Shown here: one piece after another, positions 1 to 8,051 of the stretch | How positions within the stretch are numbered: the first letter of the stretch is position 1 | Layout: each line of letters begins with the position of its first letter | Origin: Prevotellaceae bacterium | GTDB taxonomy: Bacteria; Bacteroidota; Bacteroidia; Bacteroidales; Paludibacteraceae | DNA length: 10,211 nucleotides | Reading direction: 5' to 3' | NCBI GenBank assembly: GCA_031270565.1 | Contig: JAISXJ010000180.1 | Location: 1 to 10,211 of the forward strand | Position numbers and translations under genes: made by a program | The notes under the pieces: generated by a model | Database searches by the model: none | The model's input: only the letters and a program-made list of their open reading frames with translations | Told to the model about the DNA's origin: nothing

Positions 1-26
1 TGTATTTGTGGCTAAATTATTTTTGA
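1..26. repeat. Dispersed repeat, inverted partner of 9260-9285
   Basis: These 26 bases, starting TGTATTTGTGGC and ending ATTTTTGA, are the exact reverse complement of 9260-9285. Beyond the 26th base the two copies diverge (ACACAG here, GACAGCCCC there). The other copy lies just beyond the truncated DUF3990 gene. A perfect match of this length across 9.2 kb points to a mobile or dispersed sequence. No transposase is visible near either copy, so the type of element is unknown. Confidence 0.85.
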
Positions 27-105
27 ACACAGATACCGCAGATTAGACACGATTTTCACAGATAGAAATCTGCGTTTATCTGTTAAATCTGTGTCATCTG
101 TGTTC
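25..105. repeat. Imperfect inverted repeat rich in CACAGAT/ATCTGTG
   Basis: The outer arms GAACACAGAT (25-34) and ATCTGTGTTC (96-105) are perfectly complementary. A second pair, CGCAGATT (37-44) and AATCTGCG (67-74), nests inside. The stretch between them repeats variants of CACAGAT and ATCTGTN at roughly ten-base spacing. It has no reading frame of note and is followed by the heptamer array and promoter of the synthetase gene. I judge it a dispersed intergenic repeat. It could form an RNA hairpin, but it lies upstream of the predicted transcription start. Confidence 0.65.
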
Positions 106-118
106 TGTTTTTCTATTG

Positions 119-167
119 AACACTGAAAACTGATAACTAAACTCTACAAACTACAAACTATAAACTA
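119..167 (-). repeat. Seven in-phase heptamers upstream of the synthetase promoter
   Basis: Read on the minus strand, the bases divide into seven units without slippage: TAGTTTA, TAGTTTG, TAGTTTG, TAGAGTT, TAGTTAT, CAGTTTT, CAGTGTT. The array ends 8 bases before the -7 box at 175. An array of the same unit number and the same order of unit types (TAG units, then CAGTTTT, then CAGTG) sits at 8071-8119 next to the glycosyltransferase promoter, in the same orientation relative to its gene. Confidence 0.8.
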
Positions 168-174
168 AAAAAAC

Positions 175-182
175 TATCTTTG
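175..182 (+). promoter_or_regulatory. Bacteroidota -7 box of glycyl-tRNA synthetase
   Basis: TATCTTTG followed by C matches the Bacteroidota -7 consensus TAnnTTTG exactly. Transcription would start near 189-191, about 20 bases before the ATG at 210. No convincing TTG-type -33 element is present; that zone is occupied by the heptamer array. The box also rules out the in-frame TTG at 180 as a start codon, since it lies inside the promoter. Confidence 0.75.
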
Positions 183-209
183 CACCCCCATTTTATAAAA
201 ATACAGATT

Positions 210-1754
210 ATGGTTTCACAGGAAGATGTTTTCAAAAAGTTAATTGCGCATAGCAAAGAGTATGGTTTTGTATTCCCGTCAAGCGAAATTTACGACGGCT
301 TGGCAGCCGTTTACGATTACGGACAAAACGGCGTTGAACTGAAAAACAATATCAAACGCTACTGGTGGGATAGTATGACGCTGCTCCACGAAAATGTTGT
401 CGGCATTGATGCCGCCATATTCATGCACCCCACCACCTGGAAAGCCTCCGGACATGTCGATGCCTTCAACGACCCCCTTATCGACAACCGAGACAGCAAA
501 AAACGTTATCGCGCCGACGTGCTGATAGAAGATTTAATGTCAAAGTACGACGAAAAGATTGCCCGTGAAGTGGAAAAAGCCGCCAAACGGTTTGGCGAGA
601 CCTTTGATGCGGCGCTCTTTCGCACTACCAGTCCGCGTGTGGTGGAATATGCTGCCAAACGGGACGCCATTCACACACGCTTCTCCAAAGCGATGCATGA
701 TAATGACCTTGTCGAACTGCGACAGATTATACTGGATTACGAAGTGGTCTGTCCCGTTTCCGGTACCAAAAACTGGACGGATGTGCGGCAGTTTAACCTG
801 ATGTTCGCCACCGAAATAGGCTCAACCGCCGACGGCGCTACCAAAATCTACCTGCGTCCCGAAACAGCGCAGGGGATTTTTGTCAATTTCCTGAACGTGC
901 AGAAGACGGGACGAATGAAAATCCCGTTCGGCATCGCTCAGATTGGCAAGGCTTTTCGCAATGAGATTGTTGCACGACAGTTTATCTTCCGGATGCGCGA
1001 ATTTGAACAGATGGAGATGCAGTTTTTTGTCCGTCCGGGCGAGGAGATGCGCTGGTTCGACCACTGGAAAAACTTCCGTATGCGTTGGCATAAAACGCTT
1101 GGACTGGGCGATGACAAATACCGCTTCCACGACCACGATAAACTCGCGCACTATGCCAATGCCGCCACCGACATTGAGTTTGAAATGCCTTTCGGATTCA
1201 GAGAGGTGGAGGGGATTCACTCGCGCACGGACTTCGATTTGCAGCAGCACGCCACATTCTCCGGTAAAAATATCCGCTACTTCGACCACGAACTGAACGA
1301 ATCGTATGTGCCGTATGTTATTGAGACATCTATTGGTGTGGACAGGATGTTTCTCTCGGTTTTGGCGGCTGCCTACACAGAGGAGTCGCTTGAGGGCGGC
1401 GACAGTCGGGTAGTATTGCGCTTCCCCGAAGCGCTTGCGCCGGTTAAAGCCTGCGTAATGCCTCTGGTAAAAAAAGACGGGTTGCCCGAAAAAGCCCGCG
1501 AAATCATGAACAGTCTCAAGTTCGGTTTCAAATGTGTTTATGATGAAAAAGACTCTGTCGGCAAACGGTATCGCCGTCAGGACGCTGTCGGCACGCCGTT
1601 CTGTATCACCGTTGACTATCAGACAATGGAAGACGAGAGCGTAACACTCCGCTACCGCGATTCAATGCAGCAGGAGAGGATTCCCATTGCACAGCTCTTT
1701 GCCGTTATTGATGATGCCGTGAATTTTAAAAAACTGTTTAAACATTTAATGTAA
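210..1754 (+). CDS. glyS: Glycine--tRNA ligase (alpha2 type)
   Basis: Cytoplasmic class II aminoacyl-tRNA synthetase that charges tRNA-Gly with glycine using ATP (EC 6.1.1.14). The 514 residues fit the single-chain homodimeric family found in Bacteroidota, not the split alpha/beta enzyme of many Proteobacteria. Visible landmarks are an N-terminal YGFVFPSSEIYDGLAAVYDYG segment (about 18-38), the LRPETAQGIFVNF stretch (215-227), motif 2 with GKAFRNEI and FRMREFEQME (247-269), a GIHSRTDFDLQQH segment (335-347), motif 3 ending IGVDRMFL (375-382), and a C-terminal anticodon-binding domain (about 405-510). The ATG at 210 is chosen because an upstream in-frame TTG at 180 overlaps the promoter -7 box. 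The secreted nuclease gene begins six bases after the stop. The gene looks complete and functional. Confidence 0.96.
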   Translation: MVSQEDVFKKLIAHSKEYGFVFPSSEIYDGLAAVYDYGQNGVELKNNIKRYWWDSMTLLHENVVGIDAAIFMHPTTWKASGHVDAFNDPLIDNRDSKKRYRADVLIEDLMSKYDEKIAREVEKAAKRFGETFDAALFRTTSPRVVEYAAKRDAIHTRFSKAMHDNDLVELRQIILDYEVVCPVSGTKNWTDVRQFNLMFATEIGSTADGATKIYLRPETAQGIFVNFLNVQKTGRMKIPFGIAQIGKAFRNEIVARQFIFRMREFEQMEMQFFVRPGEEMRWFDHWKNFRMRWHKTLGLGDDKYRFHDHDKLAHYANAATDIEFEMPFGFREVEGIHSRTDFDLQQHATFSGKNIRYFDHELNESYVPYVIETSIGVDRMFLSVLAAAYTEESLEGGDSRVVLRFPEALAPVKACVMPLVKKDGLPEKAREIMNSLKFGFKCVYDEKDSVGKRYRRQDAVGTPFCITVDYQTMEDESVTLRYRDSMQQERIPIAQLFAVIDDAVNFKKLFKHLM

Positions 1755-1760
1755 AAACTT

Positions 1761-3746
1761 ATGTATTATCATAGATATATTCGCTTCTCTCTGTCGCTGA
1801 TGTTTGGTATCAGTTGTATCCTGCACGCGCAACCGTTCTGTAAAATCTATGATATTTCCCGCAGTAACCGGCAGGAAGTATCGCGCCTCGGCATCAGTAC
1901 TTCCGTTGCGGAGCAACAGGCTGTCATCACCGAAGGCGTGATAACGCTTGTCCTGCCGCACGAAAACGGAGTTACACATTTTTTTATTCAAGATTTTTTA
2001 GGGGATAATAATGCCGCTACATCGGACGCTATCGCTGCGCGGACATACACCGACGGCGTGCTGCAGGCAGGTGATGAAGTGGTGTTGCGCGGTGTGCTGT
2101 ATGACGATGGCAGACATGTTCTGCTCGACAGTGTTTCGGTGGTCAGCAAGCTTGGCGCTGACCGTGCAGTGGCAGCCAAAGCGGTTCATTTTCCCGATGA
2201 CTTTACCTCGTGGGCTGCCTACGACGGAATGACGCTGACCTTTGACCAGACGCTTTACGTTACATCCAATGCACAATGGCAGCGCAACGGACAGCTGACC
2301 CTCTCCTCACAGCGACTGCGTAGCCCTACCGAAGCGGCTCTCCCCGGCAGCGCCGCCTATACGAGCCTCGTGGCAGAGAATAACACCAATCAGATTATTC
2401 TTGACGATGGCTCGTCAGTCACGAATCCCACAACGCTGCCTTTTGCTGATGCCAACGGTACGCGCCGTACGGGAAGCCGTGTTGACAACCTGACAGCCAT
2501 TCTGACCAATACCTCGCGCGGATACATGCTTTATCCCGTCGGGACGCCACTCTTTTACGGGAATCCCCGCCCTGAAACGCCACCGCTGTCCGGCGAGTAC
2601 AATCTGAAAGTATGCGGTTTTAACCTCGAATATTATCTGGCTTCGGACTATGGCAACGGATACGGCCCCGACAACGCCACGCTGGCTGCACAACAGCATC
2701 AGAAAATACTGCAGGCAATGCTCGCCATTGATGCCGACATTTACGGTCTGGTGGAGATTCAGTCTGGACAAACTGCTATTGCCAAACTCTGTACGGCAAT
2801 GAATCAAGCTTCCGGTACGGGGCGATACAGCTATATCAATGACGGCACTTCCGTCAATGGCACTTTTACCAAGGCTGGTTATATTTATCGCAACGACAGG
2901 GTTACGCCCATAAGCGATATTAAGCATAATAATACGGGCGTAAGCAATCGCAAAAAGGCACAGGGATTTCGTCTGCTGTCGAACGGCGAGTCATTTATAT
3001 TTTGCATCAACCATTTCAAAGCCAAATCGGGAACGGGTACCGGCAACGATAGCGACCAGGGAGATGGACAGGGGACATTCAATGCTTCGCGCGTGGAGGA
3101 AGCAAATTCGGTAGTAAAAGCCATTCATACCAGCTACATTTCCTATTATAACGACTCCGATGTGCTTATTATGGGCGACCTGAACGCATACGCCAAAGAA
3201 AACCCGCTAACGGTTTTTGAGACGGCGGGATACAGTAATCTGTTGAAACGCTTTGAGGGTGATTCTGCCTATTCATACGTCTATCAGGCAGCCGCCGGCT
3301 GTTTAGACCACGCCTTAGCCAACGCTACTCTGGCGCAACAGGTGGTAGATGCGACGGTATTCCACATCAACACCGACGAGCCTACCTGTATCGGTTATGA
3401 CGGCAGCCGCCGGCAGGATAATATGTACCGCTCCTCCGACCACGATCCGGTAGTAGTAACGCTCCTTCTGGGTGTCTATTCGGATACAATCCTTGCCGGA
3501 ACAACGCCGACAGTGTTGCAAAACAATTCGCTGTCGCCGGACATATTTACCGTGCTGAACGGGCAAAAACAGTGGATGTCCGTTTTGGATGCACGGGGGC
3601 GCATACTTCACAAGATTTTTCTCAAAGAGCAGGAAGTGTCATTCAGCATAGCGGAGTTGATGTTGTCGCAGGGCATTTATCTGCTGCAGTTCGACGACAT
3701 GAAATCTTCCAAACCAACCTCCGGTAAACTGATAGTACCATCATAA
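1761..3746 (+). CDS. Secreted ExeM/NucH-type extracellular nuclease with T9SS-like tail
   Basis: Predicted secreted endonuclease/exonuclease/phosphatase-family enzyme of 661 residues, likely cleaving extracellular DNA. A signal peptide covers residues 1-23 (hydrophobic LSLMFGISCILHA, cleavage before Q24). Residues about 45-270 resemble the OB-fold-like accessory region seen before the catalytic domain in ExeM/NucH nucleases. The catalytic domain (about 280-570) keeps the metal and active-site motifs: FNLEYY (N288), DIYGLVEIQ (E332), NHFKAK (N417, H418), MGDLNAY (D473, N475), LDHALAN (D516, H517) and SSDHDP (D560, H561, D562). The last 80 residues end in GIYLLQF and SGKLIVPS, which resembles a type IX secretion sorting domain with attachment to or release from the cell surface. 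The start is six bases after the synthetase stop, with no separate promoter seen, so co-transcription is likely. The exact substrate (DNA, RNA or both) is inferred from the family. Confidence 0.88.
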   Translation: MYYHRYIRFSLSLMFGISCILHAQPFCKIYDISRSNRQEVSRLGISTSVAEQQAVITEGVITLVLPHENGVTHFFIQDFLGDNNAATSDAIAARTYTDGVLQAGDEVVLRGVLYDDGRHVLLDSVSVVSKLGADRAVAAKAVHFPDDFTSWAAYDGMTLTFDQTLYVTSNAQWQRNGQLTLSSQRLRSPTEAALPGSAAYTSLVAENNTNQIILDDGSSVTNPTTLPFADANGTRRTGSRVDNLTAILTNTSRGYMLYPVGTPLFYGNPRPETPPLSGEYNLKVCGFNLEYYLASDYGNGYGPDNATLAAQQHQKILQAMLAIDADIYGLVEIQSGQTAIAKLCTAMNQASGTGRYSYINDGTSVNGTFTKAGYIYRNDRVTPISDIKHNNTGVSNRKKAQGFRLLSNGESFIFCINHFKAKSGTGTGNDSDQGDGQGTFNASRVEEANSVVKAIHTSYISYYNDSDVLIMGDLNAYAKENPLTVFETAGYSNLLKRFEGDSAYSYVYQAAAGCLDHALANATLAQQVVDATVFHINTDEPTCIGYDGSRRQDNMYRSSDHDPVVVTLLLGVYSDTILAGTTPTVLQNNSLSPDIFTVLNGQKQWMSVLDARGRILHKIFLKEQEVSFSIAELMLSQGIYLLQFDDMKSSKPTSGKLIVPS

Positions 3747-3753
3747 ACAGACG

Positions 3754-3774
3754 AACAGACGGTTAGCGTCTGTT
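3754..3774. terminator. Hairpin between convergent genes, possible bidirectional terminator
   Basis: Arms AACAGACG (3754-3761) and CGTCTGTT (3767-3774) pair perfectly over 8 bp around the loop GTTAG. The hairpin lies 7 bases past the nuclease stop and 18 bases past the end of the convergent HD-domain gene. There is no strong T tract on either side, so it may be a weak terminator. Its GTTA-containing loop resembles the palindromes at 9042, 9944 and 9997. Confidence 0.5.
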
Positions 3775-3792
3775 TAACAACCGGTGTGCCAT

Positions 3793-4332
3793 TCATCTGT
3801 CAAACTTTTCTATCCAGCAATCAAATCGTTCAAGCGAGGCTGTACCGAATCTTGCTATTTTTTCGCGGGCTACAGGTAGTGTCAGTGGTGTATGCAGGTG
3901 CGTTTTTGAGTGGAATTTATCGGCAAAACAGATAATCTGTTCTTCGAGCGAAACCGGCAGCATATCACGGCGAGGCAAAGGAAGATTGTGGTCGATAATG
4001 TGTTGCAACGAAATGCCTGCGCCCGTGTGCCGCTCGCAAACCAATGCGTGAGCAAGCAACCCCTCGGCTCGCAGCAGATTAGCGCCCAGATAGCCGTGTT
4101 CAATATATTGCTGTTTGCCCGTACAATGGATTTCAGGCGCATCGGTCAGGAAGATTCCAATATCGTGCAGAAGCGCCGCCTGCTCAACAAACTCTCTGTC
4201 AACAGACCACTCAGGATGCCGACTGACAATCTCCAATGCACGGTCGGCAACGGCTCGACTGTGCGTTACAAGGATGTTGTAGAGAGGCGTGTCGGGTGTG
4301 TAGTAGTGAGCAATAATGGCAACAGGATCCAT
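3793..4332 (-). CDS. HD-domain (HDIG-like) phosphohydrolase
   Basis: A 179-residue soluble protein of the HD metal-dependent phosphohydrolase superfamily. The metal-binding signature is complete: H24 in VTHSRAVADRA, H56-D57 in ALLHDIGIF, H79 in IEHGYLGA, H102 in CERHTGAG, and D138 in CFADKFHSKTH. The LHDIGI segment and the H-x-x-x-A spacing fit the small stand-alone HDIG proteins of Bacteroidota. Known HD enzymes hydrolyse phosphomono- or diester bonds in nucleotides; the substrate here cannot be told from sequence. It starts 54 bases after the DUF349 gene on the same strand and is probably in its operon, although a near-consensus TACCTTTA box lies in the gap. It converges with the nuclease gene across a hairpin. 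No defects are seen. Confidence 0.85.
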   Translation of the reverse strand: MDPVAIIAHYYTPDTPLYNILVTHSRAVADRALEIVSRHPEWSVDREFVEQAALLHDIGIFLTDAPEIHCTGKQQYIEHGYLGANLLRAEGLLAHALVCERHTGAGISLQHIIDHNLPLPRRDMLPVSLEEQIICFADKFHSKTHLHTPLTLPVAREKIARFGTASLERFDCWIEKFDR

Positions 4333-4386
4333 CCGTATAAAAATTTGTAACTGCTCTAAAGGTACGCTTCCCCAGATAATTCTGTG

Positions 4387-6489
4387 TTAAAGCGCACCTA
4401 TTTTATCCGCTATATCATTCAGTTGCTTTTTTAGTTTTTCGACCTGTTGCGTTATTCCCTCAACCAGAGTATTTCCTTTTTTGGATGAGGCAGTCAGGAA
4501 TCCGATGTTATTTTCGTAGGTTTTTATCTCATTTTTCAGTGCATTGTATGTGTGCAGCAGTTTTGTACGTTCAGATGAAGGTTTGCCTGTTCTACCATTG
4601 CCTGTTTGCCGGTGAGCGCTGCGTACACTTTCAAATTTTGCATCGGCTGCAGCACGGAAAGCATCATTTACCCGCTGCTTTTCGGAAGTCGGCACAGCGC
4701 CAATCTTGCTATAGTTCCGCACCAGGTCTTTAAGCGCAATCATATCAGCAGCGCCATTGCCGGTCGGCACAAATGCATCAACAGTGGCGATGATCTCCTG
4801 TTTCAGACGAAGATTTTCTTCCCTGTTCGCCGGTGTTGCATGGGACGCATCTGCAGTATTTTCAAAGAAATAGGTAAAAGTTTCTCTGAATCGTTTCCAG
4901 AGAACGTCTGTGTGTTTTCTGGGAACGGCGCCAATATTTTTCCACTCAGCTTGCAGAGCTTGCAATTTTTCGATGGCTTCTTTCCGCTCCGTGCCTTCTT
5001 TCAATGCTTCTGCCCGCAGGCATAGAGCAAGTTTTTTATCATAATTTGCCCGCAATTCCTCTTTTTGGGTTTTATGATAATTGTTTCTTGCCTGAAAAAA
5101 GGTGTCGCAAACATTCCGGAAACGCTTGTGTATCTTAGTATTTACTTTTCGTGAAGCCTGTCCGATTGTTTTCCATTGATTTTGATATTCAATGATTTCT
5201 GCACTTTTAGCATCCCACTGGGCGCGTGTTTGCAGAGAGGCAATATCAATTTTTTCTACGGCTTCACAAAGGGCTGTTTTGGCGGCAAGATTCTGCGCTT
5301 CTTTCTCTTTCAGTGATTCAAAATAGGCTTGATGTTTTTTGTTGATAAGAGCGGATGCCTCTTTGAAACGTGTCCAAATAGGCTCACGTTCCTCACGGGC
5401 AACAGGACCTATTTCGCGCCATTCATCGTGCAATTTTTGCAGCGCTTGAAACGCTTTTACGGCATTCTGTTCCTCTTCCAGACGTTCGACAATCTCACAG
5501 AGTGCGGTCTTTAATTCCAGATTTTTCTTGAAATCATATTCCCGCAGGTCATTGCTGATTTTTATTAAATCGTAGAATTTCTCCTGATAATGGCTATAAC
5601 TTTTCCAGATTTCGTTGATTTTGGTTTGTGGCACCTGACCAATGGCTTTCCATTCCTGCTGGAGTTTCCGGAAAGCGGGAATGGTGGCTGACAGATCGTC
5701 TGTAGCATTGGTAAGCTCTTCCAACTTGTTGAGAATATTGCGTTTGAGTTGCAGATTCTGTTCTCTTTGGGCTTCGAGTGTGGCATTTACAACCGCTTTC
5801 AACTCCTTATATTTACCCAAAAGAGCCTTAAATTCCACTTCAATACCGGTGCGTTCACGATTGGGCGTTTCCGAATCATTCTCCTCCGTTATGGGAAATT
5901 CATTGTTCAATTTTATGTAGAACACCTGTTTAATCGCCTCAACAGACGACTTTATCTCTTCCACCGGCTGTTGAAGCAGCGCACTCATCTCCGCTATCAA
6001 TTCCTGAAGGGAAAGTGCGTGATAATGGGCGTTTTTGAGAGTTGGCGCGATTGTCGGTTCATCCTCATTAACATCGGATTGCGGGCTTGCCTCAGGCTCT
6101 GAAGATTCAACTTCCGGTTGAATATCCGCTACAGGTTCCGCCGGTTCATCTTCATTCTGAATCTCCACGACAGGTTCCGTCGGTTCTTCTTCATTCAGAA
6201 TCTCCGCTACAGGTTCCGTTGGTTCACTTTCATTCTGAATCTCCGCTACAGGTTCCGCCGGTTCTTCTTCATTCAGAATCTCCACGACAGGTTCCGTTGG
6301 TTCTTCTTCATTCAGAATCTCCACGACAGGTTCCGTTGGTTCACTTTCATTCAGAATCTCCACGACAGGTTCCGTTGGTTCACTTTCATTCTGAACCTCT
6401 ACTACAGGTTGCTGTGTTGGCTCTGATGGTTGTTCCGGGGCGTTTTCTAACTGCGGTACAGGTTGTTCAATGTGTTCAAATGTGTTCAT
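4387..6489 (-). CDS. DUF349 repeat protein with acidic N-terminal tandem repeats
   Basis: A 700-residue cytoplasmic protein of unknown function, with no signal peptide or membrane segment. Residues 30-133 are eight 13-residue acidic repeats (consensus VEILNEEEPTEPV). A linker (134-240) follows, then five DUF349 repeats at about 245-312, 323-391, 400-470, 482-545 and 559-626. Each has the EW-x-x-IG core; W280, W357, W439 and W516 mark the first four, while Y593 replaces the tryptophan in the fifth. Residues about 640-700 are charged and heptad-like, probably a coiled coil. Proteins with several DUF349 repeats are common in Bacteroidota and Actinobacteria, and their biochemical role is not established. 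The repeats look like helical scaffolds. The HD phosphohydrolase gene follows on the same strand. A possible promoter lies at 6505-6537. Confidence 0.9.
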   Translation of the reverse strand: MNTFEHIEQPVPQLENAPEQPSEPTQQPVVEVQNESEPTEPVVEILNESEPTEPVVEILNEEEPTEPVVEILNEEEPAEPVAEIQNESEPTEPVAEILNEEEPTEPVVEIQNEDEPAEPVADIQPEVESSEPEASPQSDVNEDEPTIAPTLKNAHYHALSLQELIAEMSALLQQPVEEIKSSVEAIKQVFYIKLNNEFPITEENDSETPNRERTGIEVEFKALLGKYKELKAVVNATLEAQREQNLQLKRNILNKLEELTNATDDLSATIPAFRKLQQEWKAIGQVPQTKINEIWKSYSHYQEKFYDLIKISNDLREYDFKKNLELKTALCEIVERLEEEQNAVKAFQALQKLHDEWREIGPVAREEREPIWTRFKEASALINKKHQAYFESLKEKEAQNLAAKTALCEAVEKIDIASLQTRAQWDAKSAEIIEYQNQWKTIGQASRKVNTKIHKRFRNVCDTFFQARNNYHKTQKEELRANYDKKLALCLRAEALKEGTERKEAIEKLQALQAEWKNIGAVPRKHTDVLWKRFRETFTYFFENTADASHATPANREENLRLKQEIIATVDAFVPTGNGAADMIALKDLVRNYSKIGAVPTSEKQRVNDAFRAAADAKFESVRSAHRQTGNGRTGKPSSERTKLLHTYNALKNEIKTYENNIGFLTASSKKGNTLVEGITQQVEKLKKQLNDIADKIGAL
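6091..6402 (-). repeat. Eight in-frame 39-bp tandem repeats in the DUF349 gene
   Basis: Exactly 312 bases encode eight units of 13 residues, from VEVQNESEPTEPV to the decayed ADIQPEVESSEPE. Units 2 and 3 differ by a single residue and the DNA copies are nearly identical, so recent duplication or slippage is likely. The last unit, on the side of the structured domain, is the most diverged. The encoded stretch is acidic and proline-rich and probably disordered. The opposite strand happens to stay open in two frames because of the 39-base period. Confidence 0.9.
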
Positions 6490-6798
6490 AGAAATGTTTT
6501 ATTCCAAATTTGTTGGTTGATTATCAGGTCGATTCAAGGGGGCTTCTAAAAATTAGATTTTTCAAGACTTGCCATTGAGGTAAAAGCGGAGTTTACTAAC
6601 GTAAATGAGCATTTTACCGAAAGAGCGTAACGCAGAAAAAGCAATTTTTGGAAGTTCCCTAAGGACTATTCTGTTAAACGCTAAGCAGAACCCATGTTCA
6701 TTCCGGTTGTGCTGTTGCGGAGAAACGTCGGTTGAAAACCAATACAGAAAAATAGCCCACAAATGTAAAGCATTTTTTTTAGTCATACAAATTTTTTA
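6490..6798. other. Intergenic spacer with probable dispersed non-coding element
   Basis: The 309 bases between the glycosyltransferase stop and the DUF349 start carry no supported gene. A 74-codon minus-strand frame (6562-6786) has a cysteine/leucine-rich, domain-less translation and no promoter, and I do not accept it. Two parts resemble right-hand intergenic DNA. GGGGCTTCTAAAAAT (about 6539-6553) is close to GGGGCTGTCTCAAAAAT at 9251. CGGAGTTTACT plus ATGAGCATTTTA (6590-6616) resembles CGGAACTGAG plus ATGAGCGTTTTA near 9719-9744. A remnant of a small non-autonomous element is the likeliest reading. Confidence 0.4.
6505..6537 (-). promoter_or_regulatory. Possible promoter of the DUF349 gene
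   Basis: On the minus strand CAAATTTG (6512-6505) matches the TAnnTTTG -7 box with one mismatch. A TTG (6537-6535) lies 22 bases upstream, close to the expected -33 spacing. Transcription would start about 10 bases before the ATG at 6489. The match is imperfect, so this is a tentative call. Confidence 0.35.
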
Positions 6799-7989
6799 TT
6801 ACGCATGCCAGTTTCCTGCATGATTTTTCTTTTTCGAGCTGCCTGTAAATGACATGTAAACTGTCAAAAGAGGCAATAATATATCCCATAATGGAAGTGA
6901 CAAATAAAATTTACGTTCCTGTAAATGCTTGGCTGTTACATTTATCACGATTACCTGTGTTAGATAACGAAGCAAAAACAGGGCGATACCACTACCCGCC
7001 AGCAACCATTGACCGGAGAAGCACACCACTATAAAAGAGAGGTAAAAAAGTCCGCGTGTTACCGGTTCGATGACAAGTTGGTTCTTACTTGATTGAGTAT
7101 AAAGATGCGAAGTTGTTAAATGCCTTGTTTTCTGTGTTTTCCATTCTTTAAAGGTCTTTTTGGGGACAGATAGTGTCTTGCTTGCAGCCGAACAGGCAAT
7201 GCGGGTATTGTCGCCCGTAGCAGTCGCGTTGACGAACAAATCGTCATCTCCCGAGGCAATATGCAGATGTCCGGCAAAGCCGCGTGCACGGAAAAAGACG
7301 CTTTTTCGATAAGCCATACTGCGCCCGACACCCATATAAGGTTTTCCGAAAAAGGCAAAACCAAAATACTGCATGGCGATAAAAAGCGTATCAAAACATA
7401 TCAGACTGTTAATCACCGTTTTCTCCTTGAAATATCCTCCATATCCCAATACAAATTCAGTCCGGTCGTCAAACTGTTCAACCATTGAGGCAATCCAGTT
7501 GGGTGTGTTGGGGCGGCAGTCGGCATCGGTAAAAAGCAATAATTCGTGCTTTGCAGCTTTTATGCCAACCGTTACAGCCAGTTTTTTTGGGCTGAGCGTG
7601 CGTGCTCCGTTTGGAATGGTGGTGATGTAGAGGTAGGGATACCGCTGCTTGAGAGAGGCAAGAACCTCTTCTGTATTATCCGAAGAGCCATCATTGACCA
7701 CGATAACCTCAAATTCAGGATACGCCTGTTCAAGTACCAAAGGTAGAAAGGTTACCAGATTTTCCGCCTCGTTTCTTGCACAAATAATCACGGAAACAGG
7801 CGGTTGGGCTTGATGTGATAAAGGGGCATCGGCGGCATTTGTTTTTGAAAACGGACGGTTGTAACGTATAACGGCGGTGTAGTAATGGAGATAGAAAAAT
7901 AGCTGAACAGCGCATGCCGTAAACAGAACAACAAGCGTAACCCATTCTACTGGTTGCAGTAACAGGAGATTATAAAAAAAGTTCGACAT
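6799..7989 (-). CDS. Membrane-anchored family 2 glycosyltransferase
   Basis: Predicted inner-membrane glycosyltransferase of 396 residues, transferring a sugar from a nucleotide-sugar donor to an unknown acceptor, probably in cell-surface polysaccharide or glycolipid synthesis. Residues about 14-37 form an N-terminal membrane helix. The GT-A catalytic domain follows, with VSVIICARNEAENL (65-78), VNDGSSDNT including D100 (98-106), the DxD-type TDADC (D155, D157), and an acidic GDDD (247-250) before a KTQKTRH segment (284-290) that stands where processive family members have QxxRW. Two or three hydrophobic segments (about 311-330, 331-350 and 362-381) give a membrane-bound C-terminus. A -7 box lies at 8052-8059 and a 309-base gap separates it from the next gene, so it is probably transcribed alone. 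Donor and acceptor cannot be assigned. Confidence 0.88.
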   Translation of the reverse strand: MSNFFYNLLLLQPVEWVTLVVLFTACAVQLFFYLHYYTAVIRYNRPFSKTNAADAPLSHQAQPPVSVIICARNEAENLVTFLPLVLEQAYPEFEVIVVNDGSSDNTEEVLASLKQRYPYLYITTIPNGARTLSPKKLAVTVGIKAAKHELLLFTDADCRPNTPNWIASMVEQFDDRTEFVLGYGGYFKEKTVINSLICFDTLFIAMQYFGFAFFGKPYMGVGRSMAYRKSVFFRARGFAGHLHIASGDDDLFVNATATGDNTRIACSAASKTLSVPKKTFKEWKTQKTRHLTTSHLYTQSSKNQLVIEPVTRGLFYLSFIVVCFSGQWLLAGSGIALFLLRYLTQVIVINVTAKHLQERKFYLSLPLWDILLPLLTVYMSFTGSSKKKNHAGNWHA

Positions 7990-8051
7990 GGCTGTTGATG
8001 CAATAATGCTTTTCGTATAAAAAACGTATCTTGTGTTATTAAATGACGCCG

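Noticed and set aside
25..105. tRNA or riboswitch
   Set aside because: The fold is a plain AT-rich inverted repeat with no cloverleaf or known aptamer core, and it lies upstream of the predicted transcription start.
822..1289. 155-codon minus-strand frame inside glyS
   Set aside because: It lies antisense to the motif 2 and motif 3 region of a clear glycyl-tRNA synthetase.
2415..2927. 170-codon minus-strand frame inside the nuclease gene
   Set aside because: It lies antisense to conserved nuclease motifs and its own translation matches no family I recognise.
3910..4350. 146-codon plus-strand frame opposite the HD-domain gene
   Set aside because: The minus strand carries the complete HD signature, so this frame is its shadow.
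6118..6491. Plus-strand open frames with repeated HSESPxQVP or RFRxF motifs
   Set aside because: They are the opposite strand of the 39-bp repeats in the DUF349 gene; the period of 39 keeps several frames open. There is no promoter and no domain.
6562..6786. 74-codon minus-strand frame after the glycosyltransferase
   Set aside because: Its composition is odd, with no domain or -7 box, and it overlaps DNA that resembles repeats elsewhere in the window.
6605..6823. 72-codon plus-strand frame in the same spacer
   Set aside because: It overlaps the glycosyltransferase 3' end and has no recognisable domain or promoter.
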